28,760 nt of DNA from an uncultured Alphaproteobacteria bacterium (GTDB lineage Bacteria > Pseudomonadota > Alphaproteobacteria > Rhizobiales > Ancalomicrobiaceae): positions 1 to 28,760 of the forward strand of contig CALBKH010000010.1 in assembly GCA_937892955.1 (NCBI GenBank), read 5' to 3'. The position numbers were made by a program, and so were the translations under genes. Under the pieces are notes generated by a model that had not been told where the DNA came from, made no database searches, and saw only the letters and a program-made list of their open reading frames with translations. Numbering within the stretch: position 1 is the stretch's first letter; every line of letters begins with the position of its first letter. Shown one piece after another: positions 1 to 6,639 of this stretch.

Positions 1-42
1 TCAACATGATGGTCCAACCGCGCACAGGTCTCCTGATACCGA

Positions 43-79
43 GCGGATGAAGTTCTGACCTGTTCGGAACTTCATCCGC
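43..79. repeat. 13-bp perfect inverted repeat (hairpin)
   Basis: GCGGATGAAGTTC at 43-55 is repeated in inverted orientation as GAACTTCATCCGC at 67-79, around an 11-base loop. No T-run follows on either strand, so it is not a classical intrinsic terminator. It could be a terminator-like structure for a gene off the left edge, an operator, or a dispersed palindromic repeat. Confidence 0.7.
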
Positions 80-121
80 GAAGGCAAGCCCGAACGGGCG
101 TCGGCCGGTCGGGCCGCAACC

Positions 122-151
122 CACGAAATTCGGACGAGTCCGAATTTCGTG
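122..151. repeat. 14-bp-arm near-continuous palindrome
   Basis: CACGAAATTCGGAC at 122-135 and its exact reverse complement at 138-151 are separated by only two bases, giving a 30-base palindrome. The core is AT-richer than the surrounding DNA. It sits 42 bases to the right of the first inverted repeat and 167 bases before the next gene. Operator, terminator stem or dispersed repeat cannot be distinguished without a genome comparison. Confidence 0.7.
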
Positions 152-318
152 AACTCGGTAGGAGACGAGCGCCATCCGGCATCGCAGGTTCGCCATTTTC
201 GCCGAGCCTGTGGCCGCGCTGCACTGGACGAGACGACACGATCCGGCAACCATTCGGCCGCAACATGGGACAGGAGCCGTCACCACGGCTCGCAGTCCTC
301 CGTCCGGAGCCGTTCATC

Positions 319-1086
319 ATGCGTCGCATTCTTCTCGCCGCCCTCATCGCCTCGGCCGCCACCCTCCCGGCCGCCGCTCAGACGGCGCCGGCCGGCGGTT
401 ACGATGCGATCCTGACCCTCGGCGGCGGCGGCCGTTATCAGCCGAGCTGGGACGGCGCCAAGGACTACACCCTGGTGCCCTTCCCGATCGTCGGCCTGAA
501 GTTCCTGCGCTCGCCCTTCTCCGGCGAGGCGACCTCGGACACCGGCTTCGGCATCCGCCCCGCCTTCCGCATGCTGGACAAGCGCTCGTTCAAGCCGGGC
601 GACGTCCTCTTCGGCCTCGACAAGGTCGATCTGGCGGTCGAACTCGGCGTCGAGGTCGACTACACCGACACCTGGTTCCGCGTCTTCGCCGCGGCGCGTC
701 AGGGCTTCGGCGGCCACACCGGCCAGATCCTCGACCTCGGCGTCGACGGCATCTGGCACGCCACCAAGGACCTGACCTTCGCCGCCGGCCCGCGCCTGTC
801 CTTCGCTTCGGCGAAGTACATGGACACCTATTTCGGCGTCACCGCGGCCGAGAGCCTCGCCACCGGCCTCGCCGCCTACAAGCCCGGCGGCGGCTATCGC
901 GGCGCCGGCCTCGGCGGAACCGCCACCTGGGATCTCGGCAACAACTGGTTCGTCCGCGCCGACGCCAGCTGGACGCACCTTTCCGACGACGCCGCATCCT
1001 CGCCGATCGTCAAGGCCGACGGCTCGCGCGACCAGTTCACCGTCGGTCTCGGCGCCGCCTACCGCTTCGGCGTCAACTGGCGCTGA
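319..1086 (+). CDS. MipA/OmpV-like outer-membrane protein
   Basis: A 255-residue exported protein. The N-terminus is a signal peptide (residues 1 to about 21: basic MRR, a hydrophobic Ala/Leu run, then an AAAQ-type cleavage site). The rest is Gly- and aromatic-rich with alternating beta-strand patterning, as in outer-membrane barrels. The early GGGGRYQPSWDGAKDY segment and the ending AYRFGVNWR fit the MipA/OmpV family, named for the MltA-interacting scaffold of E. coli, though many members have no known role. I chose the ATG at 319 because GGAG lies about 9 bases upstream and the signal peptide begins there; an ATG at 265 would add 18 residues ahead of the signal peptide. The downstream gene starts 11 bases after the stop, so the two may be co-transcribed. 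The family call is from pattern recognition; substrate or partner is unknown. Confidence 0.75.
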   Translation: MRRILLAALIASAATLPAAAQTAPAGGYDAILTLGGGGRYQPSWDGAKDYTLVPFPIVGLKFLRSPFSGEATSDTGFGIRPAFRMLDKRSFKPGDVLFGLDKVDLAVELGVEVDYTDTWFRVFAAARQGFGGHTGQILDLGVDGIWHATKDLTFAAGPRLSFASAKYMDTYFGVTAAESLATGLAAYKPGGGYRGAGLGGTATWDLGNNWFVRADASWTHLSDDAASSPIVKADGSRDQFTVGLGAAYRFGVNWR

Positions 1087-1096
1087 GCCCCGCGCC

Positions 1097-1708
1097 GTGG
1101 CCGTCCTCGACACCGCGCAGAACGGCTACACGACGCTGCCCCCCGGCAAGCTCGCCGCCGCCGTCGTCTATCTCGAACAGCGTGAGCGACCCACCCCCCG
1201 CCCCGATCCCGCCGTCTCCGACGTCGCGCTCGAACGCCTGACCGACGCCGACCTCGACCGCTACCTCGCCCTCTTCGCCGCCGTCGGCGAGCCCTGGCTG
1301 TGGTTCGGTCGCCGCATCATGGCCCGCGACGGGCTCGCCGCCATCCTCGCCGACCCGGCGGTCGAAGCCTACGCGTTGATCCGCGGCGGCCGCGACCTCG
1401 GCCTCGTCGAGCTCGACGCGCGCACTCCCGGTGAGATCGAACTCGCCTATTTCGGTCTGGTGCCGGACGCGCTCGGCGACGGCCTCGGCCGTTGGGCGAT
1501 GAACCGAGCGCTGGAGAAGGCCTGGGCGCGCGAGCCGAGCCGGGTCTTCGTCCACACCTGCAATCTCGATCACCCGCAGGCGCTCGCCTTCTACGTCCGC
1601 TCCGGCTTCGTTCCTTATGCCCGCGCCGTCGAGATCGCCGACGACCCGCGCCTCACAGGTCACCTGCCCCGCTCCGCCGGCCCGCACGTGCCGCTGATCG
1701 AACCCTGA
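1097..1708 (+). CDS. GNAT-family N-acetyltransferase
   Basis: A 203-residue protein of the Gcn5-related acetyltransferase superfamily, which moves an acetyl group from acetyl-CoA to an amine. The acetyl-CoA pyrophosphate loop is visible near residues 122-133 as a V-P-D-A-L-G-D-G-L-G-R motif. Downstream are the usual helix (WAMNRALEKAW), the strand with NLDHPQALAFY, and the GFVPYAR end typical of GNATs. A leading segment LPPGKLAAAVVYLE precedes the domain; I recall it as common in alphaproteobacterial members of this group. The start is a GTG at 1097, 10 bases after the previous stop, with no obvious Shine-Dalgarno sequence, which suits translational coupling. No in-frame alternative keeps the leading segment. 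The substrate cannot be told from sequence. Confidence 0.85.
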   Translation: MAVLDTAQNGYTTLPPGKLAAAVVYLEQRERPTPRPDPAVSDVALERLTDADLDRYLALFAAVGEPWLWFGRRIMARDGLAAILADPAVEAYALIRGGRDLGLVELDARTPGEIELAYFGLVPDALGDGLGRWAMNRALEKAWAREPSRVFVHTCNLDHPQALAFYVRSGFVPYARAVEIADDPRLTGHLPRSAGPHVPLIEP

Positions 1709-1821
1709 GGCTCCCCGGACGAGAGGCCCGTGGCGCTGGACGCGGAAGACCCTCGCAGCGCTGGACGCGCCGGTGCCGCCGTGGTCGAGTGTCGCCGCCG
1801 TCCCTCGCCCGCGGAGCCCCG

Positions 1822-2574
1822 ATGAGCCCCACCGCCGATCCCGCCCCCGTTCGCATCGCCATGTGGTCGGGTCCGCGCAACATCTCCACCGCGATGATGC
1901 GCGCCTTCGAGAACCGCCCGGATTGCACCGTCTCCGACGAGCCCTTCTATGCCGCCTATCTGGCGGCGACGGGGATCGATCATCCGATGCGCGACGAAGT
2001 CGTCGCCTCCCAGCCGACCGACTGGCGCGAGGTCGCCGCGGCGATGCTCGGCCCGGTCCCCGACGGTCGTCCCGTCTGGTACCAGAAGCACATGACCCAC
2101 CACATGCTGCAGGCTTTCGGCCGCGACTGGATGGACGGGGTCGCCAACGCCTTTCTCATTCGCCGCCCCGAGACCGTGCTCGCCTCCTATGTCGCCAAAC
2201 GCGAGGCGGTCGACCTCGCCGACATCGGCTTCGTCCAGCAGGCGGAGATCTTCGACCGCGTCGCCGACCGCCTCGGCCGCGCCCCGCCGGTGATCGAAGG
2301 AGTCGACGTATCGGCGGCCCCGCGCGCCACCCTCTCCGCCCTGTGCGCCGCCTGCGGCATCCCCTTCCGCGACGAGATGCTCGCCTGGCCGCCCGGCCGC
2401 AGGGTAAGCGACGGGGTCTGGGCGCCGCACTGGTACCACGCGGTGGAAGCCTCCACCGGCTTCGGCCCGCCGCGCGCCGAGGTCGCCTTCGACGACCTGC
2501 CCGAACACCTGAAACCCATCGCCGAAGCGGCGCGGCCGGCCTACGAGAAACTGAGGGTGCATCGGCTGGTATGA
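1822..2574 (+). CDS. Sulfotransferase-like P-loop protein
   Basis: A 250-residue protein resembling small bacterial sulfotransferase-family P-loop proteins. Near the N-terminus, WSGPRNISTAMMRAF (about residues 15-29) matches the PAPS 5'-phosphosulfate binding loop. FLIRRPETVLASY (about 111-123) matches the 3'-phosphate binding segment with its conserved Arg and Ser. The YQKHMTHHM stretch may supply catalytic or substrate-binding histidines. The start at 1822 has GGAG five bases upstream. It follows the GNAT gene after 113 bases and ends before a strong terminator. Some homologues are labelled as branched-chain aminotransferase-like by transfer from fusion proteins, but no PLP-enzyme features are visible here. 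The acceptor molecule is unknown. Confidence 0.7.
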   Translation: MSPTADPAPVRIAMWSGPRNISTAMMRAFENRPDCTVSDEPFYAAYLAATGIDHPMRDEVVASQPTDWREVAAAMLGPVPDGRPVWYQKHMTHHMLQAFGRDWMDGVANAFLIRRPETVLASYVAKREAVDLADIGFVQQAEIFDRVADRLGRAPPVIEGVDVSAAPRATLSALCAACGIPFRDEMLAWPPGRRVSDGVWAPHWYHAVEASTGFGPPRAEVAFDDLPEHLKPIAEAARPAYEKLRVHRLV

Positions 2575-2598
2575 GCCGATCGCGCGCATCGCCACGAA

Positions 2599-2631
2599 CG
2601 AAGGAGGCCGCCCATCGGGCGGCCTCCTTCG
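2599..2631. terminator. Bidirectional intrinsic terminator
   Basis: A 15-bp perfect stem (2599-2613 with 2617-2631, core AAGGAGGCCGCCC) with a 3-base loop lies between the convergent sulfotransferase-like gene and fliJ. It is followed by TCTTCC on the plus strand and by TTCGT on the minus strand, so it can serve both directions, although neither T-tract is long. Confidence 0.8.
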
Positions 2632-2708
2632 TCTTCCACATGGTCCTAGTCTCGCAATCGTCGTCTCGACCCCCGGGTCGGGGAGCAGACCCGGTCGGCC
2701 CGGCCGTC

Positions 2709-3122
2709 TCAGCGCCCGAAGGCGTGACGGCGGCCCGCCATCTCGTCGAGGGTCTCCTGTTCGACGGCGTCGCGCTCGGCGCGCTCGCGCATCTGATCGC
2801 GTTCCTCGATCAGCTCGATCTTCTTCAGATCCTCGACCGCCATGGCGAGTTCGTCGCGCGCCGCGCCGAGCTTCACCTCGAGGTCGTGGATCGACACCTT
2901 GAGATTGTCGCGCCGCTGGATCGCCGCCTTGGCGAAGGTCGGATAGGCGAAATGGGCGACGTCGTGAATGCCCACCCGGTTCTGCTCGGAGACGATCTGG
3001 TCGTCGAGATCGGAGACCATCCGATTGAAATCGGTGATCATCATTTCGATCTGCGCGACCTGGCGACGCTTCTCGTCGACCTGGAACCGCTTGAGGCGGA
3101 TGAGACTGTCTCGGGACTTCAT
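2709..3122 (-). CDS. fliJ: Flagellar export chaperone/stalk protein FliJ
   Basis: A 137-residue, highly charged, almost fully helical protein with coiled-coil heptads, the size and composition of FliJ. FliJ sits at the centre of the cytoplasmic flagellar type III export ATPase ring and helps chaperone escort. The call rests on the helical pattern (opening MKSRDSLIRLKRFQVDEKRRQ, the FliJ-like N-terminal motif) and on its place directly downstream of fliI, the standard fliI-fliJ order. The ATG at 3122 has a good Shine-Dalgarno GGGGAG nine bases upstream. The 73-base gap from fliI contains no terminator that I can see, so the two are probably co-transcribed. FliJ sequences diverge strongly, so context carries much of the weight. 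Confidence 0.85.
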   Translation of the reverse strand: MKSRDSLIRLKRFQVDEKRRQVAQIEMMITDFNRMVSDLDDQIVSEQNRVGIHDVAHFAYPTFAKAAIQRRDNLKVSIHDLEVKLGAARDELAMAVEDLKKIELIEERDQMRERAERDAVEQETLDEMAGRRHAFGR

Positions 3123-3195
3123 GACTCGATACTCCCCATGAACGAGGAGTGATCATAGGCGACAAGGGTTGCCGAAAAGTGAGTCGCCGATCGCT

Positions 3196-4506
3196 TCATG
3201 ACAGGATCGCCCTCAACCGTTCGTAGCCCTGACCGAGCGAGGTCGATTCCTCCTTCCCCTGTTTGAGGAAGGCCTCGAAGGCCGGATGCAGACGGATGGC
3301 GTCGTCGACCTCGGGGCTCGACCCCGCCCGATAGGCCCCGAGCCGGATCAACTCCTCCATGTCGGCATAGGTCGACATCAGCCGCTTGGCCTCCAGGATC
3401 AGCGGCCGTTCGGCTTCCGGCACCGCCCGCGGCATGGTGCGCGACACGCTCTTCAACACGTTGATCGCCGGATAGCGGCCACGTTCTGCGATCTGCCGCT
3501 CCATCACGATGTGGCCGTCGAGGATGCCTCTGACCGCGTCGGCCACCGGTTCGTTGTGGTTGTCGCCCTCCACCAGCACGGTGAACAGACCGGTGATCGA
3601 GCCCGACCCGACCTTGCCCGGTCCGGCGCGTTCGAGCAGGCGCGGCAGTTCGGTGAAGACCGTCGGCGTGTAGCCCTTGGAGGCGGGCGGCTCCCCCGCA
3701 GCCAGACCGATCTCGCGCTGCGCCATGGCGAAGCGGGTGACCGAGTCCATCATGCACAGCACGTCGGCCCCCTCGTCGCGGAAGAACTCGGAGATCGCGA
3801 AGGTGAGATAGGCCGCCTGACGGCGCATCAGCGCCGGCTCGTCGGACGTCGCCACCACCACCACCGAGCGCGCCAGCCCCTCCGCGCCGAGATCGTCCTC
3901 GATGAACTCCTGCACCTCGCGACCGCGCTCGCCGACCAGCCCGATCACCGCGACGTCGGCCGAGGTGTAACGGGCGAGCATGGAGAGCAGCACCGACTTG
4001 CCGACGCCGGAGCCGGCGAAGATGCCCATGCGCTGGCCGCGGCAGCAGGTGACGAAGGTGTTGAGCGCCCGCACCCCGAGGTCGATCGGCGCTCCGACCC
4101 GAGCTCTTTCGCCCGCCGGCGGCGGCGGTGCGCGCAAGTGTCGCGACACCGCGCCCTGGGGCAGCGGCCCCTTGCCGTCGAGCGGCTCGCCGAGCGCGTT
4201 GACGACCCGACCGAGCCACGCCTCGCTCGGCCGAACCGATCCGTCGGCCGCCACCACGACGGCGCGGCAGCCCATCCGCACGCCTTCGAGCGCGCCGAAA
4301 GGCAGGCACAACGCCTTGGTTCCCTCGAAACCGATCACTTCCGCCGGCACCGACCGCCCCGATGCCGCCTCGATCGCCAGACGCGAGCCGACGCTCATCT
4401 CGTGGATCGGTCCGGCCACCTCGATCATCAGGCCGCGCACGCCGACCACCCGACCGAAGGTGGTCGTGGCGGGCAGTTCGGCGATCTCGCGGGTGAGCGA
4501 CTCCAT
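3196..4506 (-). CDS. fliI: Flagellum-specific export ATPase FliI
   Basis: A 436-residue F1-beta-like ATPase that energises flagellar type III protein export at the cytoplasmic face of the basal body. Visible features are an N-terminal beta-barrel domain (about 1-95), a Walker A loop GSGVGKS at 165-171 (Lys170), the GERGREVQEF motif after residue 190, a Walker B region ending in CMMDSVTRFAMAQREIGLAAGEP, and the GYTPTVFTELPRLLERAG block typical of FliI/SctN. Length is normal for the family. I kept the ATG at 4506; AGGAG lies about 14 bases upstream, a rather long spacing, but no better in-frame start is seen. It is transcribed divergently from ctrA, and a CtrA-type box at 4552-4566 lies 46 bases upstream, as expected for an early flagellar operon under CtrA control. 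Confidence 0.96.
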   Translation of the reverse strand: MESLTREIAELPATTTFGRVVGVRGLMIEVAGPIHEMSVGSRLAIEAASGRSVPAEVIGFEGTKALCLPFGALEGVRMGCRAVVVAADGSVRPSEAWLGRVVNALGEPLDGKGPLPQGAVSRHLRAPPPPAGERARVGAPIDLGVRALNTFVTCCRGQRMGIFAGSGVGKSVLLSMLARYTSADVAVIGLVGERGREVQEFIEDDLGAEGLARSVVVVATSDEPALMRRQAAYLTFAISEFFRDEGADVLCMMDSVTRFAMAQREIGLAAGEPPASKGYTPTVFTELPRLLERAGPGKVGSGSITGLFTVLVEGDNHNEPVADAVRGILDGHIVMERQIAERGRYPAINVLKSVSRTMPRAVPEAERPLILEAKRLMSTYADMEELIRLGAYRAGSSPEVDDAIRLHPAFEAFLKQGKEESTSLGQGYERLRAILS

Positions 4507-4551
4507 GATGACGAATCGGTCTCCTGAAAGGACGTGGCACGACCCCGGTCA

Positions 4552-4566
4552 GTAACGCGTTGTTAA
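4552..4566 (-). promoter_or_regulatory. CtrA-type binding box upstream of fliI
   Basis: Read on the minus strand the site is TTAA-CAACGCG-TTAC, which matches the CtrA consensus TTAA-N7-TTAA with a single mismatch. It lies 46 bases upstream of the fliI start codon, a suitable place for activation of an early flagellar operon. The motif match is seen directly; binding by CtrA is inferred. Confidence 0.7.
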
Positions 4567-4673
4567 CGGCCTTCGTCAAACAATATGAACGAGCGGGCGA
4601 TGTGGGGTCGCGCGCGAAGCTCCGTCCCGAGACCTCGAAGAGGTGATTCGCGAGAGTCGGTTAGGGTTACTCC

Positions 4674-4690
4674 TTAAAGTGACACCTTAA
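4674..4690. promoter_or_regulatory. Imperfect 17-bp palindrome with TTAA ends
   Basis: TTAAAGTGACACCTTAA is symmetric apart from one mismatched pair: TTAA arms, GTG/CAC inner arms and a central A. The two TTAA elements are 9 bases apart, not the 7 of a standard CtrA box, so it is either an off-spacing CtrA site or an operator for another dimeric regulator. It lies about 205 bases upstream of ctrA. Confidence 0.45.
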
Positions 4691-4785
4691 TTCGCAACTT
4701 CTCCGATTCCCTTGATGATTCAGGACTCTGGCGAGTTTTGCCGATCGGACTCGAGACGACGCTTGCCGAGGCGAATCAGATTCTG

Positions 4786-4814
4786 TTAACCATTGTCCGG
4801 TACGCTACCGAGTC
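4786..4814 (+). promoter_or_regulatory. Probable proximal ctrA promoter with CtrA half-site
   Basis: TTAACCAT at 4786-4793 matches the CtrA half-motif described in Caulobacter. A GCTACC element at 4804-4809 resembles the alphaproteobacterial -10 GCTA, and the half-site sits where a -35 would be. A GANTC site (4810-4814) abuts the -10. This resembles the autoregulated proximal ctrA promoter. Transcription would start near 4816, giving a leader of roughly 80 bases. The start site is inferred. Confidence 0.45.
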
Positions 4815-4894
4815 GGGGTTGATGGGGTGTCGTTCGCAGCGGCTGTCGGGGGCCGATGCGCCAAGCCCGGGTGAAGGCGACAAAGGGGATTGGC

Positions 4895-5599
4895 ATGCGC
4901 GTACTGCTCATCGAAGACGACAGCGCCACGGCGCAGAGCATCGAGTTGATGCTCAAGTCGGAGAATTTCAACGTCTACACGACGGATCTGGGCGAAGAGG
5001 GCATCGACCTCGGTAAGCTCTACGACTACGACATCATTCTTCTGGATCTGAACCTCCCCGACATGTCGGGTTACGAGGTTCTGCGCACCCTGCGCGTCTC
5101 GAAGGTGAAGACCCCGATCCTCATCCTGTCGGGTCTCGCCGGCATCGAGGACAAGGTCCGCGGTCTCGGCTTCGGCGCCGACGACTACATGACCAAGCCG
5201 TTCCACAAGGACGAGCTGGTCGCCCGCATCCACGCCATCGTCCGCCGCTCCAAGGGCCATGCCCAGTCGGTCATCACGACAGGCGATCTGGTGGTGAACC
5301 TCGACACCAAGACGGTGGAAGTGAACACCCAGCGCGTGCATCTGACCGGCAAGGAATATCAGATGCTGGAGCTGCTCTCGCTGCGCAAGGGCACCACGCT
5401 GACCAAGGAGATGTTCCTCAACCATCTCTACGGCGGCATGGACGAGCCGGAACTGAAGATCATCGACGTCTTCATCTGCAAGCTGCGCAAGAAGCTCGCC
5501 TCGGCGACCGGCGGCAAGAACTACATCGAGACCGTCTGGGGCCGCGGCTACGTGCTGCGCGAGCCCGACGAGAACGACGTCTACCAGGACATCGCCTGA
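4895..5599 (+). CDS. ctrA: Cell-cycle master response regulator CtrA
   Basis: A 234-residue OmpR-type response regulator with the characteristic CtrA sequence. The receiver domain (about 1-115) has the acidic pocket EDD at 7-9, phospho-acceptor Asp51 (ILLDLNLPDMSG) and the DDYMTKPF lysine motif. The winged-helix DNA-binding domain (about 128-225) includes LTGKEYQMLELLSLRKGTTL and ends in the VWGRGYVLRE wing. CtrA controls flagellar, chemotaxis, division and envelope genes and binds TTAA-N7-TTAA. The start at 4895 has AAAGGGG nearby upstream; an in-frame ATG at 4856 would add 13 residues before the receiver and is unlikely. The protein ends in DIA, not the AA end known for Caulobacter proteolysis, so the turnover signal may differ. 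It is monocistronic, with a strong terminator immediately downstream. Confidence 0.97.
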   Translation: MRVLLIEDDSATAQSIELMLKSENFNVYTTDLGEEGIDLGKLYDYDIILLDLNLPDMSGYEVLRTLRVSKVKTPILILSGLAGIEDKVRGLGFGADDYMTKPFHKDELVARIHAIVRRSKGHAQSVITTGDLVVNLDTKTVEVNTQRVHLTGKEYQMLELLSLRKGTTLTKEMFLNHLYGGMDEPELKIIDVFICKLRKKLASATGGKNYIETVWGRGYVLREPDENDVYQDIA

Positions 5600-5632
5600 C
5601 GCCCCGCCCCGCGCCTCCCCTGAAAATCGAAG

Positions 5633-5661
5633 CCCCCGCCGATCGCCTCGGCGGGGGTTTT
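5633..5661 (+). terminator. Intrinsic terminator of ctrA
   Basis: A 10-bp perfect GC-rich stem (CCCCCGCCGA at 5633-5642 with TCGGCGGGGG at 5648-5657) with a 5-base loop is followed directly by TTTT. It lies 34 bases after the ctrA stop and is the clearest rho-independent terminator in the window. Confidence 0.92.
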
Positions 5662-5698
5662 CGTATCTCGCGGCTCGATTTCGCCCCCGGCCCCTCGC

Positions 5699-6628
5699 TC
5701 ACCCGAGCCCGTGCGGGAACGGATCCTCCGGGTCGAGCAGCAGGCGCGCATCGGCGGTCACCCAGGCGGAGCCGGTGATGGTCGGGATCAACGCCCCGCC
5801 CTCGCCGAGCCGATAGCGCCCGACGAAACGCGAGCCGACGACGCTCTCCTGCACCCAGTCCTCACCCGGTCCGAGCCGGCCGTGCGCCGCGAGACAGGCG
5901 AGCTTGGCGCTCGTGCCGGTGCCGCAGGGCGAGCGGTCGTATTCGCCGCCCGGGCAGAGCACGAAGTTGCGCCCCATGCCGCCGTCGGTCCGTGGCGGGC
6001 CGAAGAGTTCGACGTGATCGATCTCGGCCCCGTCCGCGCCGGTGATGCCGGCCGCCGCCAGCGCCGCCTTCACCGCTTCGGCCTCCGCCGTCAGTCGTCC
6101 GCGATGGGCGAGGTCGATCGGCGTCTTCACCGAGTCGGTGAGGAAGAACCAGTTGCCGCCCCAGGCGACGTCGCCGATCACCCGCCCGAGCCCGGGCACG
6201 TCGACCGCGACGTCGGCGCGATGGACGCGCGCCGGCACGTTCTCCACCGACACCCGGTTCTTCGTTTCGAGCGTCACCTCGACGGAGCCCACCGGCGTCT
6301 CGAAGCGGTGCCTGCCGAGCCCGATGCGGCCGAGATGGGCGAGCGTCACGGCAACGCCGATGGTGCCGTGACCGCACATGCCGAGGTAGCCGACGTTGTT
6401 GAAGAAGACGATACCAGCGATCGCCGCCGGATCGACCGGCGGCACCAGGAGCGCGCCGACCAGCGCGTCGAAGCCGCGCGGCTCGTTCATCGAGAAGCGG
6501 CGCACGTGATCGAAGTCGCGAGCGAAGACGGCCCGCCGCTCGGCGAGCGTCCCCTGGCCCAGATCCGGCCCGCCTTCGACGATCACCCGCGTCGGCTCGC
6601 CCTCGGTGTGGCTGTCGACGACCCGCAT
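5699..6628 (-). CDS. 4-hydroxyproline 2-epimerase (proline racemase family)
   Basis: A 309-residue cytoplasmic enzyme of the proline racemase fold. Both catalytic cysteines are present: Cys85 in MCGHGTIG and Cys235 in RSPCGTGTSAK. This marks an epimerase/racemase, not the trans-3-hydroxyproline dehydratase subgroup, where the first Cys is replaced by Thr. The likely reaction is trans-4-hydroxy-L-proline to cis-4-hydroxy-D-proline, the first step of bacterial hydroxyproline breakdown. The start at 6628 is backed by AGGAG close upstream and the canonical MRVVDSHTEGEPTRV opening. It begins 11 bases after the DHDPS-family gene, so the pair is an operon. That partner favours hydroxyproline over proline as the substrate. 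Rhizobial equivalents are called hypRE. Confidence 0.88.
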   Translation of the reverse strand: MRVVDSHTEGEPTRVIVEGGPDLGQGTLAERRAVFARDFDHVRRFSMNEPRGFDALVGALLVPPVDPAAIAGIVFFNNVGYLGMCGHGTIGVAVTLAHLGRIGLGRHRFETPVGSVEVTLETKNRVSVENVPARVHRADVAVDVPGLGRVIGDVAWGGNWFFLTDSVKTPIDLAHRGRLTAEAEAVKAALAAAGITGADGAEIDHVELFGPPRTDGGMGRNFVLCPGGEYDRSPCGTGTSAKLACLAAHGRLGPGEDWVQESVVGSRFVGRYRLGEGGALIPTITGSAWVTADARLLLDPEDPFPHGLG

Positions 6629-6639
6629 GACGCTTCTCC

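Larger units (their letters stand above)
1..318. other. Left-edge non-coding region
   Basis: I find no convincing gene here. Open frames in this stretch are arginine-rich, overlap each other on both strands and lack a family signature. It holds two strong perfect inverted repeats (listed separately, 43-79 and 122-151). The last part contains the ribosome binding site GGAG (about 9 bases before the ATG at 319) of the outer-membrane protein gene that follows. A gene off the left edge may terminate here. Confidence 0.55.
4645..4814. promoter_or_regulatory. Cluster of eight GANTC (CcrM) sites before ctrA
   Basis: GANTC occurs at 4645, 4654, 4705, 4717, 4724, 4748, 4773 and 4810 (first bases): eight sites in 170 bases, against fewer than one expected for random DNA of even composition. 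GANTC is the target of the cell-cycle methyltransferase CcrM. In Caulobacter the methylation state of a GANTC in the ctrA P1 promoter times transcription. The density here suggests methylation control of ctrA, by inference. Confidence 0.75.
4507..4894. other. Divergent fliI-ctrA regulatory region
   Basis: This 388-base gap has no supported gene. It contains a CtrA-type box close to fliI, an imperfect 17-bp palindrome at 4674-4690, eight GANTC sites between 4645 and 4814 (a ninth at 4513-4517), and a TTAACCAT half-site at 4786-4793 followed by a GCTA -10-like element at 4804. These are listed separately. The patch 4660-4800 is clearly more AT-rich than the surrounding genes, as expected for promoter DNA. 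Confidence 0.85.

Noticed and set aside
3119..4579. A 486-codon minus-strand frame over fliI, and similar long frames over other genes
   Set aside because: High GC gives long spurious frames. Their translations are Arg/Gly/Ala-rich and lack motifs, while the fliI frame carries complete catalytic motifs.
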